A stretch of 64,000 bases of DNA, from the NCBI RefSeq assembly GCF_010470675.1, contig NZ_VOIQ01000008.1, positions 150,243 to 214,242 on the forward strand, written 5' to 3'. The translations under genes were made by a program, and so were the position numbers. Below the pieces are notes generated by a model. That model made no database searches, was not told the DNA's origin, and worked only from the letters and a program-made list of their open reading frames with translations. The DNA comes from Desulfovibrio sp. JC010. Lineage in GTDB: Bacteria > Desulfobacterota > Desulfovibrionia > Desulfovibrionales > Desulfovibrionaceae. Positions 8,879-17,366 of this stretch are shown here, piece by piece. The stretch's first letter is position 1. Each line of letters opens with the position of its first letter.

Positions 8879-8907
8879 TTGACAGTTCGTTCAGAACAAC
8901 TTAACAA
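8879..8907 (+). promoter_or_regulatory. Candidate sigma-70 promoter for the winged-helix regulator
   Basis: TTGACA at 8879-8884, a 17-bp spacer, then TAACAA at 8902-8907 (weak -10). Transcription from it would begin within a few bases of the ATG at 8917. No Shine-Dalgarno sequence precedes that ATG, so the message may be leaderless. Confidence 0.35.
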
Positions 8908-8916
8908 ACTCACATC

Positions 8917-9444
8917 ATGCTGAAAGAACTATTTACATCCAAAACTAGAATCAAGCTGCTGTTAAAACTTTTTCTGAACCCTGACGTATCTTCATATCTC
9001 AGGGAATTAGCTGCTGAATTTGATGTTTCACCCAATGCCATGAAGGAAGAACTGGATGGCTTGAGTGAAGCCGGCTATCTCAATAAGAAAAAAGAAGGCC
9101 GCTACATATACTATAACGCGAACTCCACCCATCCCTTTTTTCCTGAAATCAGCTCAATTGTGCGCAAATATATCGGCATAGACCGTGTTTTGGAATATAT
9201 CCTGTCAACCATCGGTGATGTGGATTCAGTCTACGTGCTTGATGACTATGCCAAGGGCATTGATTCCGGCATTATCGATGTACTCATCATAGGCGATGAG
9301 ACCGATTCCGAACGAATTGTGGAACTTTGCAACAAAGCCGAAGAAGCCATCCAGCGCAAAATCAGAATCATGGTCCTGAACAGGACCGAATTCGAGAAAA
9401 CCAGTGACATTTATTTAAGACGACCCAATTGGAAGGTCATCTAA
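8917..9444 (+). CDS. Winged-helix transcriptional regulator with nucleotidyltransferase-like C-terminus
   Basis: 175 residues. Residues about 5-70 form an ArsR-like winged helix (KTRIKLLLKLFLNP, a recognition helix around VSPNAMKEELDGLSEAGYL, and a wing KKKEGRYIYYNAN). The rest (about 85-175) reads like the degenerate nucleotidyltransferase fold often fused to such helices: a beta strand VDSVYVLDDYAKG, then DVLIIGD. Its position between pglF and the downstream glycan genes suggests local control of the cluster. No Shine-Dalgarno sequence is visible before the ATG, and a TTGACA lies 33-38 bp upstream, hinting at a leaderless transcript. DNA target and ligand are unknown. Confidence 0.7.
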   Translation: MLKELFTSKTRIKLLLKLFLNPDVSSYLRELAAEFDVSPNAMKEELDGLSEAGYLNKKKEGRYIYYNANSTHPFFPEISSIVRKYIGIDRVLEYILSTIGDVDSVYVLDDYAKGIDSGIIDVLIIGDETDSERIVELCNKAEEAIQRKIRIMVLNRTEFEKTSDIYLRRPNWKVI

Positions 9445-9480
9445 AAACATATAACTATGCATTTAGTGGAGAATTAATCC

Positions 9481-10638
9481 ATGAATATTCCTTTTATTGA
9501 CTTGAAAAAACAGTTTTCGCGGGTTGAAAAACAGGTCCGTGAAAATATGGACACAGTACTGGATCACGGTGCCTACATCATGGGTCCGGAAATACCGGCC
9601 ATTGAAGAACAACTGGCCGAATACTGCGGCACCAAACATGCACTGGGTTGTGCCTCCGGAACTGACGCCCTGACCCTCGCACTCATGTCTCTGGACGTAA
9701 AACCCGGCGATGCGGTTTTCACCACCCCGTTCACCTTTTTTGCCACTGCCGAAACTATTGCTTTGGCTGGCGCAACTCCCGTATTTGTTGATATTGATCC
9801 GGTGACTTTCAATATTGACCCTGAAAAACTGGACAAGACCATCGAAGCCCTCAAAGGCACAGACAACGGTTGCGTGCTCCCCAAAGTGGACGGACTGACC
9901 GCAAAGGGAATCATTTCGGTTGATATTTTCGGCCTGCCCGCTGACTACGAAGCAATCAAAGCCGTGGCAGATAAGCATGGCCTCTTCCTCATTGAAGATG
10001 CTGCCCAAAGCTTCGGCGGAGAATACAAAGGCAAACGCGCCTGCTCTCTGGGCGACATCACCTGCACCTCCTTTTTCCCAGCCAAGCCGCTGGGCTGCTA
10101 CGGCGACGGCGGTATGTGCTTCACCGACGACGACCATCTCATCGAACGTCTGCGCTCCCACCGCGTCCACGGCATGGGACCGGACAGATATGACAACGTC
10201 CGCCTCGGTATCACCGGCCGTCTGGATTCCCTGCAGGCAGCAGTCCTGCTGGCTAAATTTGAAATCTTCCCCGAGGAAGTGGACCTTCGCGACAAGGTTG
10301 CAGCAACCTACGCCGAGCTTCTCGCGGATATCGAAGGTGTCACCGCTCCCTCTGTTCCCGAAGGATACCGTTCTGTATGGGCACAGTACTGCCCGCTGGC
10401 AACCGATACCGCACATCGTGAGCGCATCCAGAAGGCACTGGGAGAAAAGAACATTCCCTCTCCCATCTACTACCCTATTCCCATGCATCTGCAGACTGCA
10501 TTTAAGGACCTCGGCTACCAGATGGGCGACTGCCCGGTAAGTGAAGATGCTGCCAGCCGCATTTTTGCTATTCCCATGCATCCCTACCTTGAAAGGGAGC
10601 AGCAGGAATTTATTGCTGATATTATCAGGAATGCATAA
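9481..10638 (+). CDS. Sugar 3-aminotransferase, WbpE/GnnB-like (DegT family)
   Basis: 385 residues with a GTGGAG ribosome binding site. PLP aminotransferase signatures: IPFIDLKKQ at the start, ASGTDALTLAL, TPFTFFATAE, IEDAAQSFGG and the PLP lysine K202 in SFFPAKPLGCYGDGG. That lysine context and the N-terminus are those of WbpE/GnnB-type enzymes, which aminate C3 of UDP-3-keto-GlcNAc(A). A matching UDP-GlcNAc 3-dehydrogenase-like gene is at 56568-57572. Together they could make a 3-amino sugar (WbpB/E or GnnA/B chemistry). It is the first gene of the segment after the regulator and lies four bases before a glycosyltransferase. Confidence 0.85.
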   Translation: MNIPFIDLKKQFSRVEKQVRENMDTVLDHGAYIMGPEIPAIEEQLAEYCGTKHALGCASGTDALTLALMSLDVKPGDAVFTTPFTFFATAETIALAGATPVFVDIDPVTFNIDPEKLDKTIEALKGTDNGCVLPKVDGLTAKGIISVDIFGLPADYEAIKAVADKHGLFLIEDAAQSFGGEYKGKRACSLGDITCTSFFPAKPLGCYGDGGMCFTDDDHLIERLRSHRVHGMGPDRYDNVRLGITGRLDSLQAAVLLAKFEIFPEEVDLRDKVAATYAELLADIEGVTAPSVPEGYRSVWAQYCPLATDTAHRERIQKALGEKNIPSPIYYPIPMHLQTAFKDLGYQMGDCPVSEDAASRIFAIPMHPYLEREQQEFIADIIRNA

Positions 10639-10642
10639 CTAA

Positions 10643-11788
10643 ATGGACAAAACCCTACTTGTCATCATAACAGATCGCCTTTCCCATATCATTGGGAAAG
10701 GCGAACTGATTGACCGCTACTACAATCCCGGCGGGGTCTTCAGTGATGTCCATATTCTGATGACTAATGATGACAGGCCGGACAAAGCCGCACTGCAGAG
10801 AACTGTCGGCGATGCAAAACTGACCCTGCATAATCTTCCGTCCGGAAAAGGGTTGCTCATGAAAACCCTCTGGCGTCCTTTTTTGCTGCGCAGCTGGGCA
10901 GAGCAGGCAATCGGGCTTGCCCGGAAAATCAAGCCGGACCTGATCCGCTGCTATGGGAATTTCCTGAACGGATATGCCGGGGCGAGAATAAAGGAAGAAT
11001 TTGGAACTCCCCTTTTTATTTCTCTGCACACCCAGCCCGATCAGACCAGAGCCAATCCTGACGTGGATTTCAAAACCAAAGTCTTTTACGCCCTTTCAAA
11101 AGCTGTTGAGAAATACAGTCTGCAGAGAGCGGACAAAGTCAGCGGTGTTTACGGTTCAATCATGGATTACGCCCGCAACAAAGGAGCTGCAGCTCCTTTT
11201 GTAGCCTACAATGTGATTAACCCGGACAACATTATGCCCAAAAAAGATTACGGGTGTTCCGGACCTCTCAAAATTTTATACGTAGGCAGGGTTATTCCGG
11301 CCAAGAATCCGGAGAATATCATCCGCGGACTGCAGGGAATTAATGCCGAGCTCACTGTTGTGGGCAGCGGTTCAAAAGAACAGGAACTGGCGGAACTTGT
11401 CAGCGAACTGAAACTCGACTCCAAGGTCCGTTTCGTCCCGGCCATGGCTAACGATGAACTTTGCCGGACCATGCACCAGTACGATATTTTTGCCGGACAT
11501 TCACAGTACAGCGAGTTTCCCAAGACAGTGCTGGAGGCTTCTTTATGCGGATTGCCCATTCTGTTCAATTCGCGTAGGGGAACGCCTGTCCCTGAATTTG
11601 AAAATAATATTGCAAAGATGGTTGAGGATTCCCCGGCCGGATACCGTTCAGGGATTGAATTCTTTTTAAGCGAGGCGAGACGCGAAGAATTCGGCACAAA
11701 TGCTGCGCGCTATGCGAACGCGCACTGGGACCCCGCACAGGCGGAAAAAATCTTTGCAGATATTCACAGGGAATTGACTGGCAAATGA
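10643..11788 (+). CDS. GT4-family glycosyltransferase
   Basis: 381 residues with GT-B architecture. An acceptor-side half includes a segment naming a substrate cleft around LIRCYGNFLNGYAG. A donor-side half has ILYVGRVIPAKNPENIIRG and SEFPKTVLEASLCGLPI, carrying the EX7E-type donor motif. No transmembrane segment is apparent, so it should act at the cytoplasmic membrane face on a lipid-linked acceptor. It starts four bases after the aminotransferase and overlaps the next gene by ATGA, so it is within the same unit. It probably adds one residue of the glycan started by PglC and PglA. Donor and linkage are unknown. Confidence 0.8.
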   Translation: MDKTLLVIITDRLSHIIGKGELIDRYYNPGGVFSDVHILMTNDDRPDKAALQRTVGDAKLTLHNLPSGKGLLMKTLWRPFLLRSWAEQAIGLARKIKPDLIRCYGNFLNGYAGARIKEEFGTPLFISLHTQPDQTRANPDVDFKTKVFYALSKAVEKYSLQRADKVSGVYGSIMDYARNKGAAAPFVAYNVINPDNIMPKKDYGCSGPLKILYVGRVIPAKNPENIIRGLQGINAELTVVGSGSKEQELAELVSELKLDSKVRFVPAMANDELCRTMHQYDIFAGHSQYSEFPKTVLEASLCGLPILFNSRRGTPVPEFENNIAKMVEDSPAGYRSGIEFFLSEARREEFGTNAARYANAHWDPAQAEKIFADIHRELTGK

Positions 11789-12963
11789 AAAAATCAATCC
11801 TCTTCATAACATACGATTTTCCACCGATTCTTTCACCGGAATCCATTCAGGTCCAGCGACGCGCATGTGCACTAGCCCGTAATGGGCACCGGGTACATGT
11901 CCTGACCTGCTGCGATAACCCTGATTTTGAATTTCTTGACCGGAAACTCAGCCGCGACCATGAGAATCTGACCATCCACCGGGTAAACAAATTGCCCGGT
12001 GAAAAATGGCTGCACTACCTTTGCGGCGGTATGGAAATCACCGACCGCAAATTCTGGTGGAAATTTCCCGCAGCGGGTGCAGCCGTCAAACTGATCAAAG
12101 AATTTCAGATCGACGCCCTTTACACCCACTCCACCCCGCTGGTGAACCACCTGGCCGGACTGGCGGTGAAGGAAACCGATCGCAATCTGCACTGGACCGC
12201 GCATTTTTCCGACCCGTGGACCCTGAACCCGTATCTCTCATACCGCACCGGAATTCAGCGCAAGATAAATAGACTTTACGAAAAAGCGGTGATCTCACGG
12301 GCTGACACCCTCACCGTCACCTCTGAAAAAACCAAAGAGCTTTTCGTGAAAGGACTTGAAGCTGACGGCAATAAGATAAAAGTCCTGCCCCATGTCTTTG
12401 ATCCCGACCTGTACACCCGCAGGCAGACTGATCCGCAGAAAAAAATCGTCGCCCATACCGGAAATATTTACGGACTGCGTTCAGCTGCGCCGCTTATTGA
12501 GGCTGTCCACAAGGTTAAGCCGCAGAATCTCGAATTTCATTTTTACGGACGCATGAAAGAAGATGAACGGCAACTGGCGGAACAGAAGTGCCCGGAGCTG
12601 ATAAAATTCTTTGATCCTGTGCCCTATCTGGATTCCATTAAAGTGCTTTCCGAAGCGGACATCCTGCTGGTTCTGGATGCCCCGCTCAAAGATTCTCCGT
12701 TCTTTCCTTCCAAGCTCGCCGATTACATAGGTGCGGGCAAACCCGTGGTGGCCCTGAGTCCTCTTTCATCCACCACCACCCAGATCGTGCGTGACATCCA
12801 GAAAGAACTGCTGGTGGCAGACAGCGCCGATGTACCGTCCATTGCCGCCCTTGTTCGCCGGTTGGACTCCACAGAGCCGGCTGCACTGCGTGACGAAGGA
12901 AAAGAATTTTACAACATGAACAACAGCTACGAAAATATTCGCGAGGCTCTTTTCAATGAATAA
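11785..12963 (+). CDS. GT4-family glycosyltransferase
   Basis: 392 residues. The N-terminus FITYDFPPILSPESIQVQRRA is the glycine-poor variant of the GT4 opening in which the first loop follows YDFPP. The C-terminal half holds IVAHTGNIYGLRSAAPLIEAV and PFFPSKLADYIGAGKPVVALSP, where the donor-binding glutamate of many GT4 enzymes is replaced by the SKLADY version seen in WbuB-like transferases. No signal peptide or membrane helix is evident. It overlaps the previous gene by four bases and the next by eight, so all three are translationally coupled. Likely role: extension of the lipid-linked oligosaccharide. Specificity is unknown. Confidence 0.78.
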   Translation: MKKSILFITYDFPPILSPESIQVQRRACALARNGHRVHVLTCCDNPDFEFLDRKLSRDHENLTIHRVNKLPGEKWLHYLCGGMEITDRKFWWKFPAAGAAVKLIKEFQIDALYTHSTPLVNHLAGLAVKETDRNLHWTAHFSDPWTLNPYLSYRTGIQRKINRLYEKAVISRADTLTVTSEKTKELFVKGLEADGNKIKVLPHVFDPDLYTRRQTDPQKKIVAHTGNIYGLRSAAPLIEAVHKVKPQNLEFHFYGRMKEDERQLAEQKCPELIKFFDPVPYLDSIKVLSEADILLVLDAPLKDSPFFPSKLADYIGAGKPVVALSPLSSTTTQIVRDIQKELLVADSADVPSIAALVRRLDSTEPAALRDEGKEFYNMNNSYENIREALFNE

Positions 12964-13915
12964 TGCCAAAGTGCTTGTAACCGGCGGTGCCGGTGCCATC
13001 GGACTCAATCTGATTGAAAGACTGCTTGGAGCCGGAGCATCTTCCGTAATGGTTCTTGATGACCTTTCTTCCGGATACAAAAACTACCTGCCCGACGACG
13101 GACGGATCACCTTTGTCAAAGCCGACATCGGTCAGATTGAGACTTATCGCGAAGAAATGGACGCGTTTAAGCCGGACTATGTTTTCCATCTAGCCGCGCA
13201 CTTTGCCAACCAGAACTCAGTGGACCATCCTTTCAGGGATGTACAGGCCAATATCATCGGCACCATGAATCTGCTGGAAATCTGCAAGGAGAACAAAGGG
13301 CTGAAAAAATTCGTCTACACTTCCTCTTCCTGCGTGTACGGCAACGCTGAAGTCATGAACGAAAGGGATTACATCTACCCCCATGAAACCCCCTACGCCA
13401 TCAACAAATATACTGCGGAATTGTACGTGAAGTACTATGCTTCCATGTTCAATATTCCGTCTGTTTCCATCCGCGTTTTCAACACCTACGGACCGTATGA
13501 ACCGCACGGGGCCTACCGCAACGTAATCCCCAACTTCATTGTCCGGGCCATGAAGGGCGAACCTCTTTTCATTACCGGAGACGGCACCGAGACCCGCGAT
13601 TTCACCTTCGTGGGCAACACCGCCCAACTGCTGACTCTGGCCGCACTCTCAGAAGTAGCCGACGGTGACATTTTCAACGGCGGCACAGGCAAGCCGACCA
13701 AGATCATCGACCTTGCCAGACTGATCATCGAATTTACCGGATCTTCCTCTGAAATAGTCTTCAAAGAACGACGCAACTGGGATGCGGTAAAAGACCGCCT
13801 CTCCGACATTTCCAAATCATGGAAAGTTCTGGGTTATGACCCGGAAGTGCCTCTTGAGGAAGGACTCAAAAGGACTGTGGACTGGTACATGAATGATTAC
13901 GAAATTGAAGACTAA
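12956..13915 (+). CDS. NAD-dependent nucleotide-sugar epimerase/dehydratase
   Basis: 319 residues of the extended short-chain dehydrogenase family. NAD-binding VTGGAGAIG is at the N-terminus, the acidic residue of the second strand lies in VLDDLSSG, the catalytic serine region is YTSSSCVYGN, and Y147-x3-K151 is in YAINKY. The substrate-side text RVFNTYGPYEPH and RDFTFVGN is typical of UDP-glucose/GlcNAc 4-epimerase or UDP-glucuronate decarboxylase relatives. It overlaps the upstream glycosyltransferase by eight bases, so it probably prepares the donor for it. Epimerase versus dehydratase cannot be decided from sequence. Confidence 0.82.
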   Translation: MNNAKVLVTGGAGAIGLNLIERLLGAGASSVMVLDDLSSGYKNYLPDDGRITFVKADIGQIETYREEMDAFKPDYVFHLAAHFANQNSVDHPFRDVQANIIGTMNLLEICKENKGLKKFVYTSSSCVYGNAEVMNERDYIYPHETPYAINKYTAELYVKYYASMFNIPSVSIRVFNTYGPYEPHGAYRNVIPNFIVRAMKGEPLFITGDGTETRDFTFVGNTAQLLTLAALSEVADGDIFNGGTGKPTKIIDLARLIIEFTGSSSEIVFKERRNWDAVKDRLSDISKSWKVLGYDPEVPLEEGLKRTVDWYMNDYEIED

Positions 13916-13933
13916 AAGGACAGCACTGCCGAT

Positions 13934-15688
13934 ATGATCAAAAAGATCAAAGCACTTTTAACACCGGCCCAGAAACGAAGCATGATCGGGCTGGTCTTTA
14001 TGTCCATCCTTATCTCCGGCATTGAGACAGTGGGCATCTCGGCCATACTGCCTTTCATTTCCGTTGCCGGTGATTTTTCATTGTTGCAGAACAATGAATA
14101 CTATCACTTTGTCTACACCTTTCTGGGCTTCAGCACTGCCACATCATTCGTGATCACATTTGGGGCCGTGCTGATCGGCTTTTATATTTTCAGGGGCATA
14201 TTCAACCTCAGTTATATGTACCTGATCCATAAGTATTCTCAGGGCATATGCCTCTCGCTGGCAACCCGGCTGTTCTCCAATTACGTTCATATCAAATATC
14301 AGGATATGACCACCCGCAACAGCTCCGACCTGTCCAAAAAACTTATCACCGAAACCAGCTTTGCAGCCACTTATTTTTATTCCCTGCTGCTGCTCATTTC
14401 AGAGCTTTTTGTCTCATCTTTTCTGTATATCGCTTTGCTGGTGGTCAACTGGAAAATAACACTGGTCATTACCGTATTTCTGGGCGTAATGGTCCTTTTC
14501 TTGGTCAAAGTGGTAACGTCCCTGATCAAAAAAGAGGGTCTGAAACGCAACGCTCATCAGGAAGTTTACTACCGCACAATCAGCGAAACACTGGGCAACC
14601 TGAAATTCATCAAGCTGCTCTCCGGCGAGAAGACCGCTGTGGATGCCCTGCATAAATCAGGACAGGGTTACGTAAGCGCGCTGGTCCTGAACAGCACTTA
14701 CAACAACGTACCCCGGCTCTCACTGGAAAGCATCGGCTTTTCCATGCTCATCGCCGCCATGATCTTCGCGCTGATGCACGGCTATAACATTACCGAAGTC
14801 ATCCCCGTTGTTTCACTCTTCGCGCTGGCCATGTACCGTCTACTGCCTTCGGTGAACCGCATTCTGAGCAGCTACAACAACATGGTCTACTACACCAAGA
14901 CCATCGACCTGCTCTACGAAGATTACAACATCGAGACCCATGATCTTGGTGACGAACCTCTTGAGTTCAACAAAGAAATCAGCATCAAAGACCTGACCTT
15001 CGGCTACACGGAAGAACCGGTCCTGAAAAATATTTCCATGAACATCAAAAAGGGTGAGAAAATCGCCCTCATCGGTGAAAGCGGTGCCGGGAAGTCCACC
15101 CTCGCCGACATCATCATCGGCATGTACACCTCCTATGCGGGAGAAATTAATATCGACGGCCAGCGCATGTCCGAAGAAAACCTGCTCTCATGGCGCAGCA
15201 GGATCGGTTACATCCCGCAGTCCATTTATCTTGTTGATTCCAATGCCGCCAACAACGTTGTTTTCGGCCGCGAATACGATGAAGACAAAGTCCGCCGTTC
15301 ATTTGAAAAAGCAGAGATCATGGACTTCCTGAACACCCAGCAGGGACTGCAGACCATGGTCGGCGAAAACGGCATGCAGCTTTCCGGGGGCCAGAAACAA
15401 CGCATCGGCATTGCCCGCGCAATTTACGGCGATCCGGATGTTTACATTCTTGATGAAGCCACTTCGGCTTTGGACAAAGAGACCGAAGCAAGAATCATGG
15501 ACCAGATTTTCGAAGTCAGCGCAGGTAAAACCCTGATCATCATTGCCCACCGCCTTTCCACCATTGAGCGTTGCGACAAGGTCTACCGCATCGAGGACAA
15601 GGGAATTTCCCGGATCGACAAAAGCTCTATCTCCGAACTGACCCTGCCCGAAAACACGGAAGAGGAAGAATCATGCGCATCGGAATAA
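13934..15688 (+). CDS. pglK: ABC-type lipid-linked oligosaccharide flippase, PglK/WlaB family
   Basis: 584 residues, a half-transporter with six predicted helices in about 1-320 and one ATPase domain (Walker A GESGAGKST at 381-389, signature LSGGQ at 483-487, Walker B ending ILDEATSALD, H-loop IIAHRLST). The N-terminal region follows Campylobacter PglK in arrangement: a first helix reading GIETVGISAILPFISVAGDFS and later YRLLPSVNRILSSYNNMVYY. PglK uses ATP to flip undecaprenyl-PP-oligosaccharide to the periplasm, where PglB acts. It is in the same operon as pglA-F here, while pglB is at 47-49 kb. The recognition as PglK-like is by remembered family pattern. Confidence 0.88.
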   Translation: MIKKIKALLTPAQKRSMIGLVFMSILISGIETVGISAILPFISVAGDFSLLQNNEYYHFVYTFLGFSTATSFVITFGAVLIGFYIFRGIFNLSYMYLIHKYSQGICLSLATRLFSNYVHIKYQDMTTRNSSDLSKKLITETSFAATYFYSLLLLISELFVSSFLYIALLVVNWKITLVITVFLGVMVLFLVKVVTSLIKKEGLKRNAHQEVYYRTISETLGNLKFIKLLSGEKTAVDALHKSGQGYVSALVLNSTYNNVPRLSLESIGFSMLIAAMIFALMHGYNITEVIPVVSLFALAMYRLLPSVNRILSSYNNMVYYTKTIDLLYEDYNIETHDLGDEPLEFNKEISIKDLTFGYTEEPVLKNISMNIKKGEKIALIGESGAGKSTLADIIIGMYTSYAGEINIDGQRMSEENLLSWRSRIGYIPQSIYLVDSNAANNVVFGREYDEDKVRRSFEKAEIMDFLNTQQGLQTMVGENGMQLSGGQKQRIGIARAIYGDPDVYILDEATSALDKETEARIMDQIFEVSAGKTLIIIAHRLSTIERCDKVYRIEDKGISRIDKSSISELTLPENTEEEESCASE

Positions 15689-16368
15689 TCGTTCAGGCCC
15701 GCATGAGTTCATCCCGTTTGCCGGGCAAAATGATGATGGAAGCGGACGGCAAACCCATGATCTGGTATGTCATGAGCAGCCTTGCCAAATGCAGTGGTGT
15801 GGACGAACTCATCCTTTCCACTTCCGACCTTGAATCCGACGATCCACTTGCGGAATATAGCGCAGCGCAGGGCTATCCGGTTTTCCGGGGACCGCTGGAA
15901 GATGTTGCAGGCCGTTTCATGCGTACCATCGAAGAATTCAAGCTGGACGCATTCGTACGCATCTGCGGGGACAGCCCGCTGGTGGACAATCGCCTAGTGG
16001 ACGAAGCGGTCTCACTCTTCAAATCAGGTGAATACGACATCGTCTCGAACATAATCAAGCGGACCTACCCTAAAGGACAATCCGTTGAAGTCATTTCCTC
16101 CCCAACGTTCAAAAGGCTTTTCGACGCAGGCATGGACGAACATGACCGTGAACACGTGACTCCGAAAATTTACCGTAATCTGGAATCGCTGAAATCTTTC
16201 AGTATGGAATCAGAAAATAATTGCGGAACTGTGCAGCTTTCGGTTGATACTCCCGAAGATTTTGCTTCTTTTGAAACCATGCTGGCAAAGATGGATAAAG
16301 AACATTTCGAATATACATGGCAGGAAAAACTGACCCTGCTGGATAAGGATAAAAAATGCTTAAAGTAG
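15673..16368 (+). CDS. SpsF/NeuA-like cytidylyltransferase
   Basis: 231 residues from the ATG at 15673, which overlaps the end of pglK by 16 bases. Upstream in-frame codons only read pglK in another frame. The nucleotidyltransferase N-terminus IIVQARMSSSRLPGKMMMEADGKPMI is the SpsF/CMP-sugar synthetase signature. A mid-protein RICGDSPLVDNRLVDEAV holds the metal-binding aspartate, and LSVDTPEDF is near the end. It probably activates an acidic sugar as a CMP derivative. No separate NeuA is found near the NeuB homologue at 20958, so this is the best candidate for that step. The actual sugar is not known. Confidence 0.8.
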   Translation: MRIGIIVQARMSSSRLPGKMMMEADGKPMIWYVMSSLAKCSGVDELILSTSDLESDDPLAEYSAAQGYPVFRGPLEDVAGRFMRTIEEFKLDAFVRICGDSPLVDNRLVDEAVSLFKSGEYDIVSNIIKRTYPKGQSVEVISSPTFKRLFDAGMDEHDREHVTPKIYRNLESLKSFSMESENNCGTVQLSVDTPEDFASFETMLAKMDKEHFEYTWQEKLTLLDKDKKCLK

Positions 16369-17354
16369 GCGTAATCGGTCTTGGGGTCGGCGAGGCCCAC
16401 GCATATAACTTCGCAGCGGATGAACGTTGTGAAGTGATCGCCCTTTGCGACTTCGATTCAGAAAAAATGGACAAGGTCGCCGGAAAAATTCCAGATGCCG
16501 CCCTGTTCACTGATGCCGACAAGCTCCTTGACCTGGATCTCGACATTGCCGTGGTTGCCGGATTCGATGATTCCCATCATGCGCAGATCATGAAAGCTCT
16601 TGGACGCGGAATGCATATTTTTGCGGAAAAACCCATGTGTCTCTTTGAAAAAGAGGCAATCGAGATCAGGAAAAAGGTCGCTGAGACAGGTAAATTCATC
16701 AGCTCCAACCTCTGTTTGCGCACCGCTCCTTTGTTTACAAGCGCGCGCGAAGCTGTGCAAAGCGGAAAAATGGGCGATATTTTCCATATGGAAGGGGACT
16801 ATCTCTGGGGCAGGCTACATAAACTGGACGGCGGCTGGCGCAGTAAAATGGATTTTTATTCCATCACCTACGGCGCGGCTGTCCACATGATCGATCTGCT
16901 CATGTGGATTTACGGCAAAAAGCCGGTTGAAGTATTTGCCTACGGCAACAACATCGGCGGGCGGGCTGTAAAATTTCCCTTTGATGATTTTTCCGTGGCC
17001 CTGCTCAAATTCGAAGACGGAGTCACCGCCAAGGTCACTGCCAACGGCGGCTGCGCCCATCCCCATTTCCACAAGGTGGAGATAATGGGTACAGATGCCA
17101 CCTTCAGCCACACCCCGCTGGGCAGCAAGTGGACCCAGTCCCGTGACTACAACGACACCCCGCGCGATGCCGGGGACGGCTACCCCGCCCGCGAGGAACG
17201 CTGGAAGGTGATTTCCACCTTTGTTGATTCCATAACAAACAATAAGGAAATGTCGCTTATCAGCGGCAACGATGTATTTGATACCATGTCTGTCTGCTTT
17301 GCGGTGGAACGCTCTCTGCAATCAGGCAAGGCTGAAACCGTTAAATATTTATAG
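16356..17354 (+). CDS. Gfo/Idh/MocA-family NAD(P)-dependent sugar oxidoreductase
   Basis: 332 residues. The N-terminal Rossmann strand KVGVIGLGVGEAHAYN is followed by CDFDSEKM, and the conserved EKPMCL supplies the family lysine near residue 95. The C-terminal alpha/beta domain has HKVEIMGTDATF. It overlaps the cytidylyltransferase by 13 bases and precedes an aminotransferase, so a keto-sugar made here could be aminated by the next gene product. Comparable trios occur in legionaminic-acid and related clusters. Cytoplasmic. Its substrate is not predictable. Confidence 0.85.
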   Translation: MLKVGVIGLGVGEAHAYNFAADERCEVIALCDFDSEKMDKVAGKIPDAALFTDADKLLDLDLDIAVVAGFDDSHHAQIMKALGRGMHIFAEKPMCLFEKEAIEIRKKVAETGKFISSNLCLRTAPLFTSAREAVQSGKMGDIFHMEGDYLWGRLHKLDGGWRSKMDFYSITYGAAVHMIDLLMWIYGKKPVEVFAYGNNIGGRAVKFPFDDFSVALLKFEDGVTAKVTANGGCAHPHFHKVEIMGTDATFSHTPLGSKWTQSRDYNDTPRDAGDGYPAREERWKVISTFVDSITNNKEMSLISGNDVFDTMSVCFAVERSLQSGKAETVKYL

Positions 17355-17366
17355 AAGGAATCCGTT

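Noticed and set aside
9463-10581. 372-codon minus-strand frame over the WbpE-like gene
   Set aside because: Shadow of a well-supported gene. It has no motif and conflicts with operon direction.
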